NCBI GenBank assembly: GCA_964640085.1
Contig: CAZXFA010000011.1
Coordinates: 1 to 64,000, forward strand
DNA: 64,000 nucleotides
Reading direction: 5' to 3'
DNA from: CAZXFA01 sp964640085
GTDB lineage: Bacteria > Actinomycetota > UBA4738 > HRBIN12
Part shown: piece by piece, positions 1 through 7,425 of the stretch
How positions within the stretch are numbered: the stretch's first letter is position 1
How the letters are laid out: the number at the start of each line of letters is the position of its first letter
Notes under the pieces: model-generated
What the model was told of the DNA's origin: nothing
What the model saw: only the letters and a program-made list of their open reading frames with translations
Database searches by the model: none
Made by a program: the position numbers and the translations under genes

Positions 1-668
1 AGGTCGCACAGCAGGAAGTCGAGCTCGCCCCAGTAGACGTCGCCGAGGAACTGCTCGATCGCCTTGTGCAGCATCGGCCCGCGCCAGATCACCGGCGTCT
101 CCTCGGGAACGAAGAACCCCATCGAGATCACCCGCACGCCGTGGGACTCCAGCGGCAGGATCATGTCGTTGAACCCGACCGGCTGGCCCGAGACGCCGAG
201 CATCCGTGGCACGCTGAACCCCCAGACATCGGCATCGAGCACGCCCACCCGGTGGCCCTCGGCGGCCAGCGCGCAGGCGAGGTTCACCGTCACGCTGGAC
301 TTGCCGACGCCGCCCTTGCCCGAGGCCACGGCGATCACGACGGTGTCGCCGCCGGTGAAGAAGGTCCGCTGCTGCGGCGGTGCGCCCCCGCGGAGCTTGG
401 CCACGAGCTCGGCCCGCTGCTGCTCGCTCATCGGCGAGAGCGACACCTCCACGCGCTCGACGCCCTCGATCGGCGCGAGCGCTCCGGTCACATCGTTCGT
501 GATCCGGTCCTTCAGGGGGCACCCTTCGATCGTGATCAGGACGTCCACGTGGACCACGCCGTCGTCGATCTGGATCCCTCGGAGCATGCCGATGTCCTCG
601 ATCGGACGGCCGATCTCGGGGTCCCGGACCTCTCGGAGCGCTTCCCGGACCTGTGCTTCGGTGACCAC
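1..668 (-). CDS. mrp: Mrp/NBP35-family Fe-S cluster carrier ATPase (3' end beyond window)
   Basis: Cytosolic P-loop ATPase that carries and delivers Fe-S clusters. Translation from the GTG at 668 gives an N-terminal DUF59/MIP18-type domain (about residues 1-80, with the motif TIEGCPLK), a linker, and then the deviant Walker A motif SGKGGVGKS at about residues 116-124, followed by the LDADVWGFS and FLLCD segments typical of Mrp. About 222 codons are visible; the C-terminal part lies before base 1. The GTG start is preceded by AAGGGTGG at a good distance, and a GATAAT -10-like box lies at 687-692. It is divergent from a SufR-like regulator, which fits control by Fe-S status. Family assignment is firm; the client proteins are unknown. 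Confidence 0.93.
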   Translation of the reverse strand, partial: MVTEAQVREALREVRDPEIGRPIEDIGMLRGIQIDDGVVHVDVLITIEGCPLKDRITNDVTGALAPIEGVERVEVSLSPMSEQQRAELVAKLRGGAPPQQRTFFTGGDTVVIAVASGKGGVGKSSVTVNLACALAAEGHRVGVLDADVWGFSVPRMLGVSGQPVGFNDMILPLESHGVRVISMGFFVPEETPVIWRGPMLHKAIEQFLGDVYWGELDFLLCD

Positions 669-686
669 GGAGCACCACCCTTCGCG

Positions 687-734
687 ATTATCCTGATTGT
701 GACCGTGCGAACCGTACTTACATCCATGGTACGG
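687..734. promoter_or_regulatory. Divergent mrp/regulator control region with inverted repeat
   Basis: An exact inverted repeat CCGTAC-N11-GTACGG occupies 712-734 between the two divergent start codons. It lies just upstream of a minus-strand GATAAT box (687-692) serving mrp, and close upstream of the SD and start of the plus-strand regulator at 754. The dyad is therefore well placed for a dimeric repressor to control both genes. Binding by the adjacent SufR-like protein is inference; the arms do not look like the CAAC-N-GTTG type described for cyanobacterial SufR. Confidence 0.5.
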
Positions 735-753
735 CGGCCGGTGGGAGGCGTCG

Positions 754-1431
754 ATGCCGGCGCGTGAGCCCACGCCGATCGAGGTCCACAAGGCGCTGGC
801 CGACGACACGAGGTTCCGCCTGTATCGGTACCTCGGCCTCTCGGGACGGCCCGTGTCGATCCGCGAGCTGGCCGGGCGCTTGGCGTTGCACCCCAACACG
901 CTGCGTCCCCATCTGCGCCGGCTCGAGCAGGCCGGCCTCGTCCGCCGCGAGGCGCGCCGAGGCTCCTCGGTGGGCCGACCGCAGACCCTCTACGTGGCCG
1001 TCGACCGCGAGGTCCGCGAGGGACGGGACTGGAGGCTCCTGGCGGAGATCCTCGCGGGGCTCAGCACCGGAGCCCGCAGCCGGGATCGAGCCGCCGGGCT
1101 CGCCCGAGAGTGGGGCCAGTACCTCGCGATCCAGGGTGGTCCGAGGCCTGGTACGCGGCTGCCCGCGCGACGCAACCTCGCGGTGCTCCAGGAGGCGATG
1201 GCCGAGGCGGGGTTCGACCCGCGGTTCCGCCGGGCGGGCAAGGGGACCGTCGAGATCACGATGCGCGACTGCCCCTTCCGCGATCTGCTGGAGGACCATC
1301 GGGAGCTCGTCTGCGCGATCCACCGGGGCCTGATCGAGGGCATGCTCGGCGCCCTGAAGCCCCCGCTCGCGCTCGTCCGGTTCGAGCCGCTGGCCGAGCG
1401 CACCGTCTGCCGCCTCCTCGCCCGCGGCTGA
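754..1431 (+). CDS. SufR-like helix-turn-helix regulator with C-terminal cysteines
   Basis: A 225-residue DNA-binding protein. Residues about 10-80 form an ArsR/DeoR-type winged helix-turn-helix (ADDTRFRLYRYL, SIRELAGRL, NTLRPHLRRLEQAGLVRRE, GRPQTLY). The C-terminal half carries three cysteines in the pattern C-x13-C-x31-C (DCPFRD, LVCAIH, TVCRLL), close to the cluster-binding region of SufR-type Fe-S sensing repressors. The ATG at 754 has GGGAGG five bases upstream. Divergence from mrp supports a role in Fe-S homeostasis. It could instead sense another metal or redox signal; the cysteine spacing is not identical to that of characterised SufR proteins. Confidence 0.75.
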   Translation: MPAREPTPIEVHKALADDTRFRLYRYLGLSGRPVSIRELAGRLALHPNTLRPHLRRLEQAGLVRREARRGSSVGRPQTLYVAVDREVREGRDWRLLAEILAGLSTGARSRDRAAGLAREWGQYLAIQGGPRPGTRLPARRNLAVLQEAMAEAGFDPRFRRAGKGTVEITMRDCPFRDLLEDHRELVCAIHRGLIEGMLGALKPPLALVRFEPLAERTVCRLLARG

Positions 1432-1435
1432 TCCG

Positions 1436-1461
1436 GGTGAGGGCTCAGGCCGCCCTCTCAC
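1436..1461. terminator. Hairpin between convergent genes
   Basis: GAGGGC (1439-1444) pairs with GCCCTC (1452-1457) across a seven-base loop, and the outer GT/AC bases can pair with a small bulge. It sits between the stop of the SufR-like regulator and the stop of the slipin gene, which converge here. No T-run follows on either strand, so a bidirectional terminator role is only suggested. Confidence 0.3.
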
Positions 1462-1496
1462 GGGCGGATACCTCTGTGGCGAACGACGGTTCCGGG

Positions 1497-2384
1497 TTAC
1501 GAGCCCTCGGGTCGGTTCCCCCCGTCGGCGAAGGTGCGCTGGGCGAACCCGGCGATGCCCGAGACCAGGTTGGTGAACTCCATGGGGATCACGAACTTCG
1601 TCGAGGGCGAGGCGCCGATCTGCTTGAGGGCCTCCAGGTACTGCAGGCTCATCGTCTTGGCGTCCACCCCCTGGGCCGCCCGGAAGATCTCCGTGAGGGC
1701 CAGCGCGAACCCCTCGGCGCGGAGGATCGCCGCCTGTCGATCCCCTTCCGCGGTGAGGATCGCCGCCTGCTTGCTCCCCTCCGCGACCGTGATCGCCGCC
1801 TGCTTGTTGCCGTCGGCTTCGGTCACCACCGCGCGCCGCGACCGTTCCGCCGACATCTGGCGGGTCATCGCCTCCTGGACCGAGGGCGGCGGGATGATCT
1901 CCCGGATCTCGACGTTGGTGACCTTCACCCCCCAGCGGGAGGTCACCTCGTCGAGCTTGGCCCTCAGGATCTCGTTGATCTCGTCGCGCTTGGCGAGCAC
2001 GTCGTCGAGCATGATGTCGCCGACCACGGCGCGGAGGGTGGTGGTCGCGATCCCCTGCGCCGCCCCGACGAAGTTCTGCACCTGAACCACGCTCATCGTG
2101 GGCTCGACCACCTTGTAGAAAACGATGAAGTCGATCGAGATCGGAGCGTTGTCCTCGGTGATGCAGTCCTGCCGAGGTACCTCGAGGAAGAACTCGCGCA
2201 GGTCCACGGACACCGCGCGGTCGACGAACGGGATCAGCAGCACGAGCCCGGGCCCCTTCGTGGCGAGCAGCCTCCCGAGGCGGAAGACGACGAGGCGTTG
2301 GTACTCCCGGACGATGCGCACCGCCTGTGGGACCAGCAGCGCGATCACCACCACGAGGATGCCCAGACCGATCAGCAGCTCCAT
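1497..2384 (-). CDS. Slipin (stomatin/SPFH-domain membrane protein)
   Basis: A 295-residue membrane scaffold protein. It starts with a single hydrophobic segment (LLIGLGILVVVIALLVPQAV, about residues 3-22), followed by the SPFH/band-7 domain (EYQRLVVFRLGR, GPGLVLLIPFVD, VVQVQNFVGAAQGIATTTLR, VGDIMLDDVLAKRDEIN) and the typical C-terminal AEG-x2-QAAI heptad repeats. The ATG at 2382-2384 overlaps the TGA of the upstream nfeD gene by one base (TGATG), with AAGGGAG upstream. The long upstream extension of the frame is not coding for this gene. Slipins paired with NfeD proteases are a recurrent operon; the protease can cleave the slipin C-terminus in characterised archaeal pairs. Its physiological role is unknown. 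Confidence 0.93.
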   Translation of the reverse strand: MELLIGLGILVVVIALLVPQAVRIVREYQRLVVFRLGRLLATKGPGLVLLIPFVDRAVSVDLREFFLEVPRQDCITEDNAPISIDFIVFYKVVEPTMSVVQVQNFVGAAQGIATTTLRAVVGDIMLDDVLAKRDEINEILRAKLDEVTSRWGVKVTNVEIREIIPPPSVQEAMTRQMSAERSRRAVVTEADGNKQAAITVAEGSKQAAILTAEGDRQAAILRAEGFALALTEIFRAAQGVDAKTMSLQYLEALKQIGASPSTKFVIPMEFTNLVSGIAGFAQRTFADGGNRPEGS

Positions 2385-3733
2385 CAGGTCACGCTCCCTT
2401 CGGGGACGTCCGGGTTGGCGGGTGTCCGCTCCTCGATGGGTTCCACGACGAGCCGGAGGCCGTCGACCGCGGTCACGCGGATCCGCGCGCCTCGCGGGAC
2501 CTCCTCGCCCTCGCGCCCCTCGGCGATCGCGCTCCACTCCTCGGACGCGACGAGCACCACGCCGTCGGGATCCAGCGGCCTGTGCACCACGCCCTCGAGG
2601 CCGACGAGCCGCTCGACGCTGGAGGCCGGTGGCTGCCGCTGGGCGCGGATCACGGCGCGGACCACGAATCCGAAGAACAGGGCGGTGAAGATGGCCACCG
2701 GGGCGATCACGAGCGGCGACACCTGGGCGTTCGGTACCGAGCCGTCGAACAGGAACAGCCCGCCGAGGATCAGCGTGGTGATCCCACCGGCCAGGGCGAC
2801 GCCGATCCCGGGGGAGGCCACCTCGATCACGAAGAACACGGCGGAGGCGATCAGCAGCAGCACGCCGGCCAGCTGCACCGGTAGCACGCCGAACGAGATG
2901 AAGGCGCCGACGAGCATGATCACGCCGAGTACCCCCGGCACGGTGAGCCCGGGGTTGGTGAACTCGAAGTACAGGGCGATCAGGCCCAGATAGAAGAGGA
3001 TGAACGCGACGTTGGGGTCGAGCAGCGCGTGCAGCAAGCCGGCGAGGAACCCGAGCCCGCGCTCCTCCACCCGGGCGCCCACCAGATCGAGCGCGACCGA
3101 CCCGCCGCCGGCCACCTCCACGCTCTGCCCCTCGAGCTCGGCGAACAGCGTCGGAACGTCGGGTGCGATCAGGTCGATCACCCCGAGGTCGAGCGCCTCC
3201 GAGGCCGGTGCGCTCTCGGACTCCCGCACAGCGAGCTCGGCCCAGTCCGCGTTGCGGCCTCGGCGCTCGGCCAGCCCGCGGATGTACTCCGCAGCGTCGT
3301 TCTCCGCCTTCTCGGACTCGATCGCGCCGGAGACCCCGACGGGGTGGGCGGCGCCCACGTTTGTGGCCGGAGCCATCGCGGCCACATGACAGGACAGGAG
3401 GATGAACGTCCCCGCGGATGCGGCCCGCGCTCCCTCGGGCGAGACGTAGCCGATCACCGGGATCGCGGCGTTCAGGATCGCTCGGGTGATCTGCCGCATC
3501 GAGGAGTCCAGGCCGCCCGGCGTGTCGAGCGTGAGGAGCACCGCCACCGCGCCCTCTGCCTCGGCGTCCGCGATCCCACCCTCGACGTGGTCCGCGATGA
3601 ACGGATCCACCACGCCCTCGATCCTCAGCTCGACGACCGTCCGTCCGCCTTCCTGGCCCTCCACGGCGGCTCCCAGGGAAGCGAACAGACCGGTGAGCAG
3701 GACGAGCGCGAACCCGCGTCGGAGCGTGCGCAC
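2384..3733 (-). CDS. nfeD: NfeD-type membrane serine protease (ClpP class)
   Basis: A 449-residue long-form NfeD protein. Order of parts: signal-like hydrophobic segment (FALVLLTGLFASLGAAV), ClpP-class protease domain (LTLDTPGGLDSS; ARAASAGTFILL with the likely nucleophile Ser; SEKAENDAAEYI with the likely catalytic Lys), four to five membrane helices (about residues 240-370), and a soluble NfeD OB-fold at the C-terminus (GLEGVVHRPLDPDG). I chose the GTG at 3731-3733 over a GTG at 3784. A GATGAT box lies six bases upstream (740-745 of the 3.7-kb block), suggesting a leaderless start, and the signal peptide then begins normally. It is followed by the slipin with a one-base overlap. Confidence 0.9.
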   Translation of the reverse strand: MRTLRRGFALVLLTGLFASLGAAVEGQEGGRTVVELRIEGVVDPFIADHVEGGIADAEAEGAVAVLLTLDTPGGLDSSMRQITRAILNAAIPVIGYVSPEGARAASAGTFILLSCHVAAMAPATNVGAAHPVGVSGAIESEKAENDAAEYIRGLAERRGRNADWAELAVRESESAPASEALDLGVIDLIAPDVPTLFAELEGQSVEVAGGGSVALDLVGARVEERGLGFLAGLLHALLDPNVAFILFYLGLIALYFEFTNPGLTVPGVLGVIMLVGAFISFGVLPVQLAGVLLLIASAVFFVIEVASPGIGVALAGGITTLILGGLFLFDGSVPNAQVSPLVIAPVAIFTALFFGFVVRAVIRAQRQPPASSVERLVGLEGVVHRPLDPDGVVLVASEEWSAIAEGREGEEVPRGARIRVTAVDGLRLVVEPIEERTPANPDVPEGSVT

Positions 3734-3764
3734 GAGGGCATCATCCCATCCGCGGGTCCGAAGC

Positions 3765-3790
3765 GGAAACCGTCTTCCCCGCACTGCGTG
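3765..3790 (+). promoter_or_regulatory. Candidate ECF-type autoregulatory promoter
   Basis: GGAAAC at 3765-3770 is followed after exactly 16 bases by CGTG at 3787-3790. This resembles the GGAAC-N16/17-CGT promoters used by many ECF sigma factors. It lies upstream of the sigma gene that starts at 3877, so it could be its own target. Based only on motif likeness. Confidence 0.35.
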
Positions 3791-3876
3791 GGACGCCGGA
3801 GGGCTCGTGGGATGATGTGAGAGGCGTCGGGCAAGCTGCCCATCGAAGCGGCCCCGTATACCTGAGAGGAGACCGA

Positions 3877-4449
3877 GTGAACCCTCGGCCGGGCGGACCG
3901 CTCCTCGCTCGCGAGGAGCGGCAGTTGATGGAGGGCCTCCTTGCGGGGAACGAAGAGGCCGTTCGGGTGCTCTACGCGCGCTACGCGCGGCCGATCTTCA
4001 CGCTCGGGCTCCGCCTACTGGGGAGCGTGGAGGCGGCCGAGGAATTGACCCAGGACGTCTTCCTCGCTGCGTGGCGGAAGGCCGCCCGATTCGACCCGGC
4101 CCGTGGGCGCCTGTCGACCTGGCTCATGACGATCGCCCACAACCTGGCGGTCGATCGCCTCCGGCACGAGACCGGTTCGACGCGACCGCAGCTGGTGCTT
4201 GTCGAGGACGTCCCCGAGGTGGTCGGGGCGAGCGAGGACGATGCCGTGATCGAACGGGATGCCGCGGTCCGCGCGCTCGCCTCCCTCTCGGACGCCGAGA
4301 AGCGGCTGCTGGCCCGGGCGTACTTCGGCGGGCTCACCGCCCGAGAGATCGCCGAGGCGGATGGGATCCCGCTCGGGACCGTGAAGACGCGGCTGCGGAC
4401 GGCGCTGATCAAGGTCCGCCGCGCCAACCGGGGCAAGGAGCGACCATGA
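3877..4449 (+). CDS. ECF-type RNA polymerase sigma factor
   Basis: A 190-residue sigma-70-family factor of the extracytoplasmic-function group. Region 2 is clear (LTQDVFLAAWRKAARFDP, LSTWLMTIAHNLAVDRLR, residues about 50-90), and region 4 ends the protein (LSDAEKRLLARAYFGGLT, AREIAEADGIPLGTVKTRLR). The GTG at 3877 follows GAGAGGAGA at a proper distance; upstream codons in this frame lie in the leader and lack family likeness. The stop overlaps the start of the anti-sigma gene (ATGA), so the two are translationally coupled. It resembles the SigK/RskA-type pairing. The regulon is not evident beyond a possible self-promoter at 3765. Confidence 0.92.
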   Translation: MNPRPGGPLLAREERQLMEGLLAGNEEAVRVLYARYARPIFTLGLRLLGSVEAAEELTQDVFLAAWRKAARFDPARGRLSTWLMTIAHNLAVDRLRHETGSTRPQLVLVEDVPEVVGASEDDAVIERDAAVRALASLSDAEKRLLARAYFGGLTAREIAEADGIPLGTVKTRLRTALIKVRRANRGKERP

Positions 4450-5222
4450 ACTGCCTCGAGGTGAGGGAGCTCCTGCCCGAGCTCGCCGTCGGCGTGCTGG
4501 ACCCCGAGGAGCGCGCCGAGGTGGAGCGGCACCTGCGGTGGTGCGCCGGTTGTCGCAAGGAGGCCGCCGAGCTCGGCCAGGCGGCCGCGACGCTCGCCTT
4601 CATCTTGGAGCCGGCCTCCGTCCCTCACGGGCTCGGGGAGCGGATCGTCGAACGGGTGCGGCGTGCCGCCGGCCCGCCCGGGACCGCTCGGCGGGCCCGG
4701 ACGGCCGCGGCGTCGATCGTGGCGGCGATGATCGCGATCGCGAGCCTCGGCTGGGGCGCCGTGATGGCCGGTCGGGCCGATCGGTTCGAAGCTCGGGCGG
4801 CCCAGGCCGAACGGGAGCGCGCCGAGGCCCTGGAACGGTTCCAGAGGATCCTCACCGGCATCGTGCCCGATCAGGAGCTCCCGACCAGCGAGACGCACCT
4901 CGGGCAGCTCACCCCGACGGCGCGCGGTCAGGGCGGCGGGGCCGTCCTCCAGCTCGTCTCCGAGACGATGCTCGACTTCACGATCGTGATCGTGAACGGG
5001 CTGGACCCGGAAGACCTCGACGCTCTCCCGTACCGGATCGAGCTCGAGGACACCGCCGGCGTGGTCCTGGGCGGTGGCCAGATCAAGGAGCTGGATGCGG
5101 ACGGGGGCGCGGAGGTCTTCCGTCAGTTCCGGAACAGGGACCTCGGCGGGTTCACCACGATCCGCGTGGTGAACGCGCAGGGCGAGGTGGTCCTGAGCGG
5201 CACCGTGGACCAGTCGGGCTGA
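4446..5222 (+). CDS. Zinc-binding anti-sigma factor (RskA-like)
   Basis: A 258-residue single-pass membrane protein that should hold the preceding sigma factor inactive. The N-terminus has the anti-sigma zinc motif H-x3-C-x2-C (HLRWCAGC, about residues 29-36). A hydrophobic helix (ASIVAAMIAIASLGWGAVMAG, about 88-108) leads into a short coiled coil (AAQAERERAEALERF). The extracytoplasmic part ends in an RskA-like beta-rich domain (PYRIELEDTAG, VVLSGTVDQSG). The start codon lies inside the sigma stop (ATGA). Release of the sigma factor would be by regulated proteolysis in characterised relatives; the inducing signal here is unknown. Confidence 0.88.
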   Translation: MNCLEVRELLPELAVGVLDPEERAEVERHLRWCAGCRKEAAELGQAAATLAFILEPASVPHGLGERIVERVRRAAGPPGTARRARTAAASIVAAMIAIASLGWGAVMAGRADRFEARAAQAERERAEALERFQRILTGIVPDQELPTSETHLGQLTPTARGQGGGAVLQLVSETMLDFTIVIVNGLDPEDLDALPYRIELEDTAGVVLGGGQIKELDADGGAEVFRQFRNRDLGGFTTIRVVNAQGEVVLSGTVDQSG

Positions 5223-5234
5223 GGACGGCTCGCG

Positions 5235-6239
5235 CTACCGGCGCTCCAGCCGTTGCGTGAAGGTGCCGGTGAAGGCCATCTCACCCTCGAACCCCGGGAT
5301 GCCCTCGAAGGCCATCGTGAGGTCGAAGTCGCCGGACGTGTCCGTCTTCAGCAGCTCCTGAGCCTCCAGATCGACCCAGCTCGTCTGGGTGAAAGCGCCG
5401 CCGCCCCCGTAGACGATCGTGGCATCCTCCAAGCCGCCGACGCCGGTGGCCCCCAGCGCCTCGTCGCCCAGCGTCTCCAGCAGATCCCGGAAGCGCAGCG
5501 TGAGGTCCAGCGGGACGGACATCTCGGTCACGATCACCGCGGCCTCCACCCCATCGACCTGCTCGTTCCGCTCGTACGTGCTGGTCGCCGTGTACTCGAT
5601 GGTCCCCTCTCCGTAGGGGAACCCCTGCGAGAACCGCTTCGTCCACGTGTCGCCCGGGGCGACGGCCTGGCCCTCGTCGGGCAGGATCGGCGTCAGCTGG
5701 CCCATCCCGGGGAAGCCGAACCCCTGGGTCTGGCCGGCCCCGCCGAGCGCGAGGCCTCCGGCAGACAGGATGCGCCCGTCGGGGGCCACCAGGAACTCGA
5801 TCGGTGGCAGCGCCGCCTGGTCCTGTGGGATCGCGATGCCGTTCACGGTTCCGCTCATGTCCGAGACGGTGAGGGCGACGGTGGCGACGCCCTCGTCGTC
5901 GACCGAGACGACCTCCCAGGTGAGGACCTGCCTGACGTCCATCCGGAGCGGTTGGCTCCCCAGGGCGTCGGCCTCGATCCGTCCGTCCATGCTCTGGCGG
6001 ATCTCGTAGGTCTCCGACCAACCCTCGACGAACGTCAGCGCCAGGGGTTGCGCTTCGGCGTTCCCTCCCCCTCGGGTGAGGACGAAGCCGGTGGCCGCGG
6101 CGGCCAGGACCAGGACCGCGGCCACGGCCGCGATCAGGCCCACCCCACGCCGGCGGGGCGGGGTGGCGACGGGTACAGCGGACCACGCGCGGGACGGCGG
6201 CGGTTCGGGGAGCTGGGGCGACAGGGCCGGGTCGCTCAT
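5235..6239 (-). CDS. Membrane-anchored hypothetical protein
   Basis: A 334-residue protein that I cannot assign to a named function. A proline-rich cytoplasmic start (SPQLPEPPPSRAW) precedes one membrane helix (LIAAVAAVLVLAAAATGFVL, about residues 34-53). A large extracytoplasmic part follows, with alternating beta-type sequence (RMDVRQVLTWEVVSVDDEG, ATVALTVSDMSG, FSQGFPYGEGTIEYTATSTY, FTGTFTQRLERR). The layout resembles the DUF6263-like exported actinobacterial proteins, but this is a weak impression. It converges with the anti-sigma gene with a 12-base gap, so it is not in that operon. Confidence 0.75.
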   Translation of the reverse strand: MSDPALSPQLPEPPPSRAWSAVPVATPPRRRGVGLIAAVAAVLVLAAAATGFVLTRGGGNAEAQPLALTFVEGWSETYEIRQSMDGRIEADALGSQPLRMDVRQVLTWEVVSVDDEGVATVALTVSDMSGTVNGIAIPQDQAALPPIEFLVAPDGRILSAGGLALGGAGQTQGFGFPGMGQLTPILPDEGQAVAPGDTWTKRFSQGFPYGEGTIEYTATSTYERNEQVDGVEAAVIVTEMSVPLDLTLRFRDLLETLGDEALGATGVGGLEDATIVYGGGGAFTQTSWVDLEAQELLKTDTSGDFDLTMAFEGIPGFEGEMAFTGTFTQRLERR

Positions 6240-6320
6240 CGGGGTCCTCCTTGGACGCGGGCGTTCCTCATCGTCCCATATCGGCCGACGGAGGCGGCGG
6301 CTTCAGGCCCGATCGATGAC

Positions 6321-7349
6321 TCATCGATCGGCCAACGCGCGGGCCAGGAACGCCAGGCTCCGAGGGTAGCGGTAGCCGATCGACCCGTGGCCCGCCTCGA
6401 ACAGCTCGAGTGTGTGGGAGACCGAGATCCGCTCCAGCTCCTTGGAGACGGCGATCGCCCCGACGTCCAGGTAGTACTCGTCCTTCGTCCCGGCGTCGAG
6501 CCAGATCGCCCGCATCGTCCGCAGCGCGTCCGCGCGACCGGCGACCATGCGCACCGGGTCCCACGCCAGCCATCGCGCCCACACCTCGTCGATCAACCTG
6601 CCGGTCTCGATCTCGAACGGCAGCCGGACGGCCCCATCCGGATCTGCCGAGTAGCAGGCGGCCATACACCACACGTTGAGCAGCACCGCATCGCTCGGCT
6701 TGGCGAGGGCGGGGCGCGACCGAAGGTCCTCCCAGAACCGGTCGAACGAACCCTCGTACTCGCGCAGGGCGCGCATCGCCTCCCGGAAGTCCGGCAGGTA
6801 GCAGGCCTCGAACAGGGCGTCGCCCGCGTGCGACGCCAGGGCGCAGAACAGGTCGGGCCTGAGCATCGCGGTGACCATCGCCCCGTAGCCCCCGCTCGAC
6901 TTCCCCTGGATGCCGCGGCGGTCGGTCCGCGTGCGGTACCGACCGTCGACCAGCGGCACCACCTCCTCGCACAGGTAGTCGTGGTACCGGCCCACCGCGG
7001 GCGAGTTCAGGAACTGGCTGCCGCCGATCGAGGTCCAGCAATCCACGAACACAACGATCGTCGGTGGCACGGGCCCCTCGGCGTCCCCGTCCGCGAACAG
7101 CTCGTCGACCGCCTCCGGGTACGTGGGACGGAACGCGTCGCGATTGCGCCACATGTCGAGCTGTCCGGTGAGCCCCTGGATCACGTGCACCACCGGATAG
7201 CGTCGATCCGGCTCGTCCTCGTACCCAGGCGGGACGTAGACCCACAGGGGACGGGTCGACGGGTCCCCGAGCGGATTGCCCGCCAAGGCCTCGCTGTCGA
7301 TCTCGAGCTCGTCCAGGTGTCCTACCGGATCGATGACCCAGGGCCGCAT
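6321..7349 (-). CDS. Putative esterase (esterase D / enterochelin esterase-like fold)
   Basis: A 342-residue alpha/beta hydrolase of the PF00756 type. The N-terminal beta-strand region carries PLWVYVPPGYED and RRYPVVHVIQGLTGQ. The nucleophile elbow is GIQGKSSGGYGAM (G-x-S-x-G with an extra G), and a likely catalytic His lies near the end in FEAGHGSIGYRY. The ATG at 7347-7349 has GGAGGGGG upstream; the frame extends further upstream but with no family likeness and would run into the divergent gene. No signal peptide is visible, so it is probably cytosolic. Substrate unknown. Confidence 0.85.
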   Translation of the reverse strand: MRPWVIDPVGHLDELEIDSEALAGNPLGDPSTRPLWVYVPPGYEDEPDRRYPVVHVIQGLTGQLDMWRNRDAFRPTYPEAVDELFADGDAEGPVPPTIVVFVDCWTSIGGSQFLNSPAVGRYHDYLCEEVVPLVDGRYRTRTDRRGIQGKSSGGYGAMVTAMLRPDLFCALASHAGDALFEACYLPDFREAMRALREYEGSFDRFWEDLRSRPALAKPSDAVLLNVWCMAACYSADPDGAVRLPFEIETGRLIDEVWARWLAWDPVRMVAGRADALRTMRAIWLDAGTKDEYYLDVGAIAVSKELERISVSHTLELFEAGHGSIGYRYPRSLAFLARALADR

Positions 7350-7411
7350 CTCGGTGCCCCCTCCCCCGTCGCGATGATTCCGGCTCGCTCCGTCGCGGTG
7401 CTCACCGTCGA

Positions 7412-7417
7412 TATCAT
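7412..7417 (+). promoter_or_regulatory. -10 box (TATCAT), leaderless
   Basis: TATCAT ends eight bases before the ATG at 7426. No convincing Shine-Dalgarno lies between, so transcription probably begins at or next to the start codon. One of several like it in this window. Confidence 0.45.
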
Positions 7418-7425
7418 GCAGGCAC

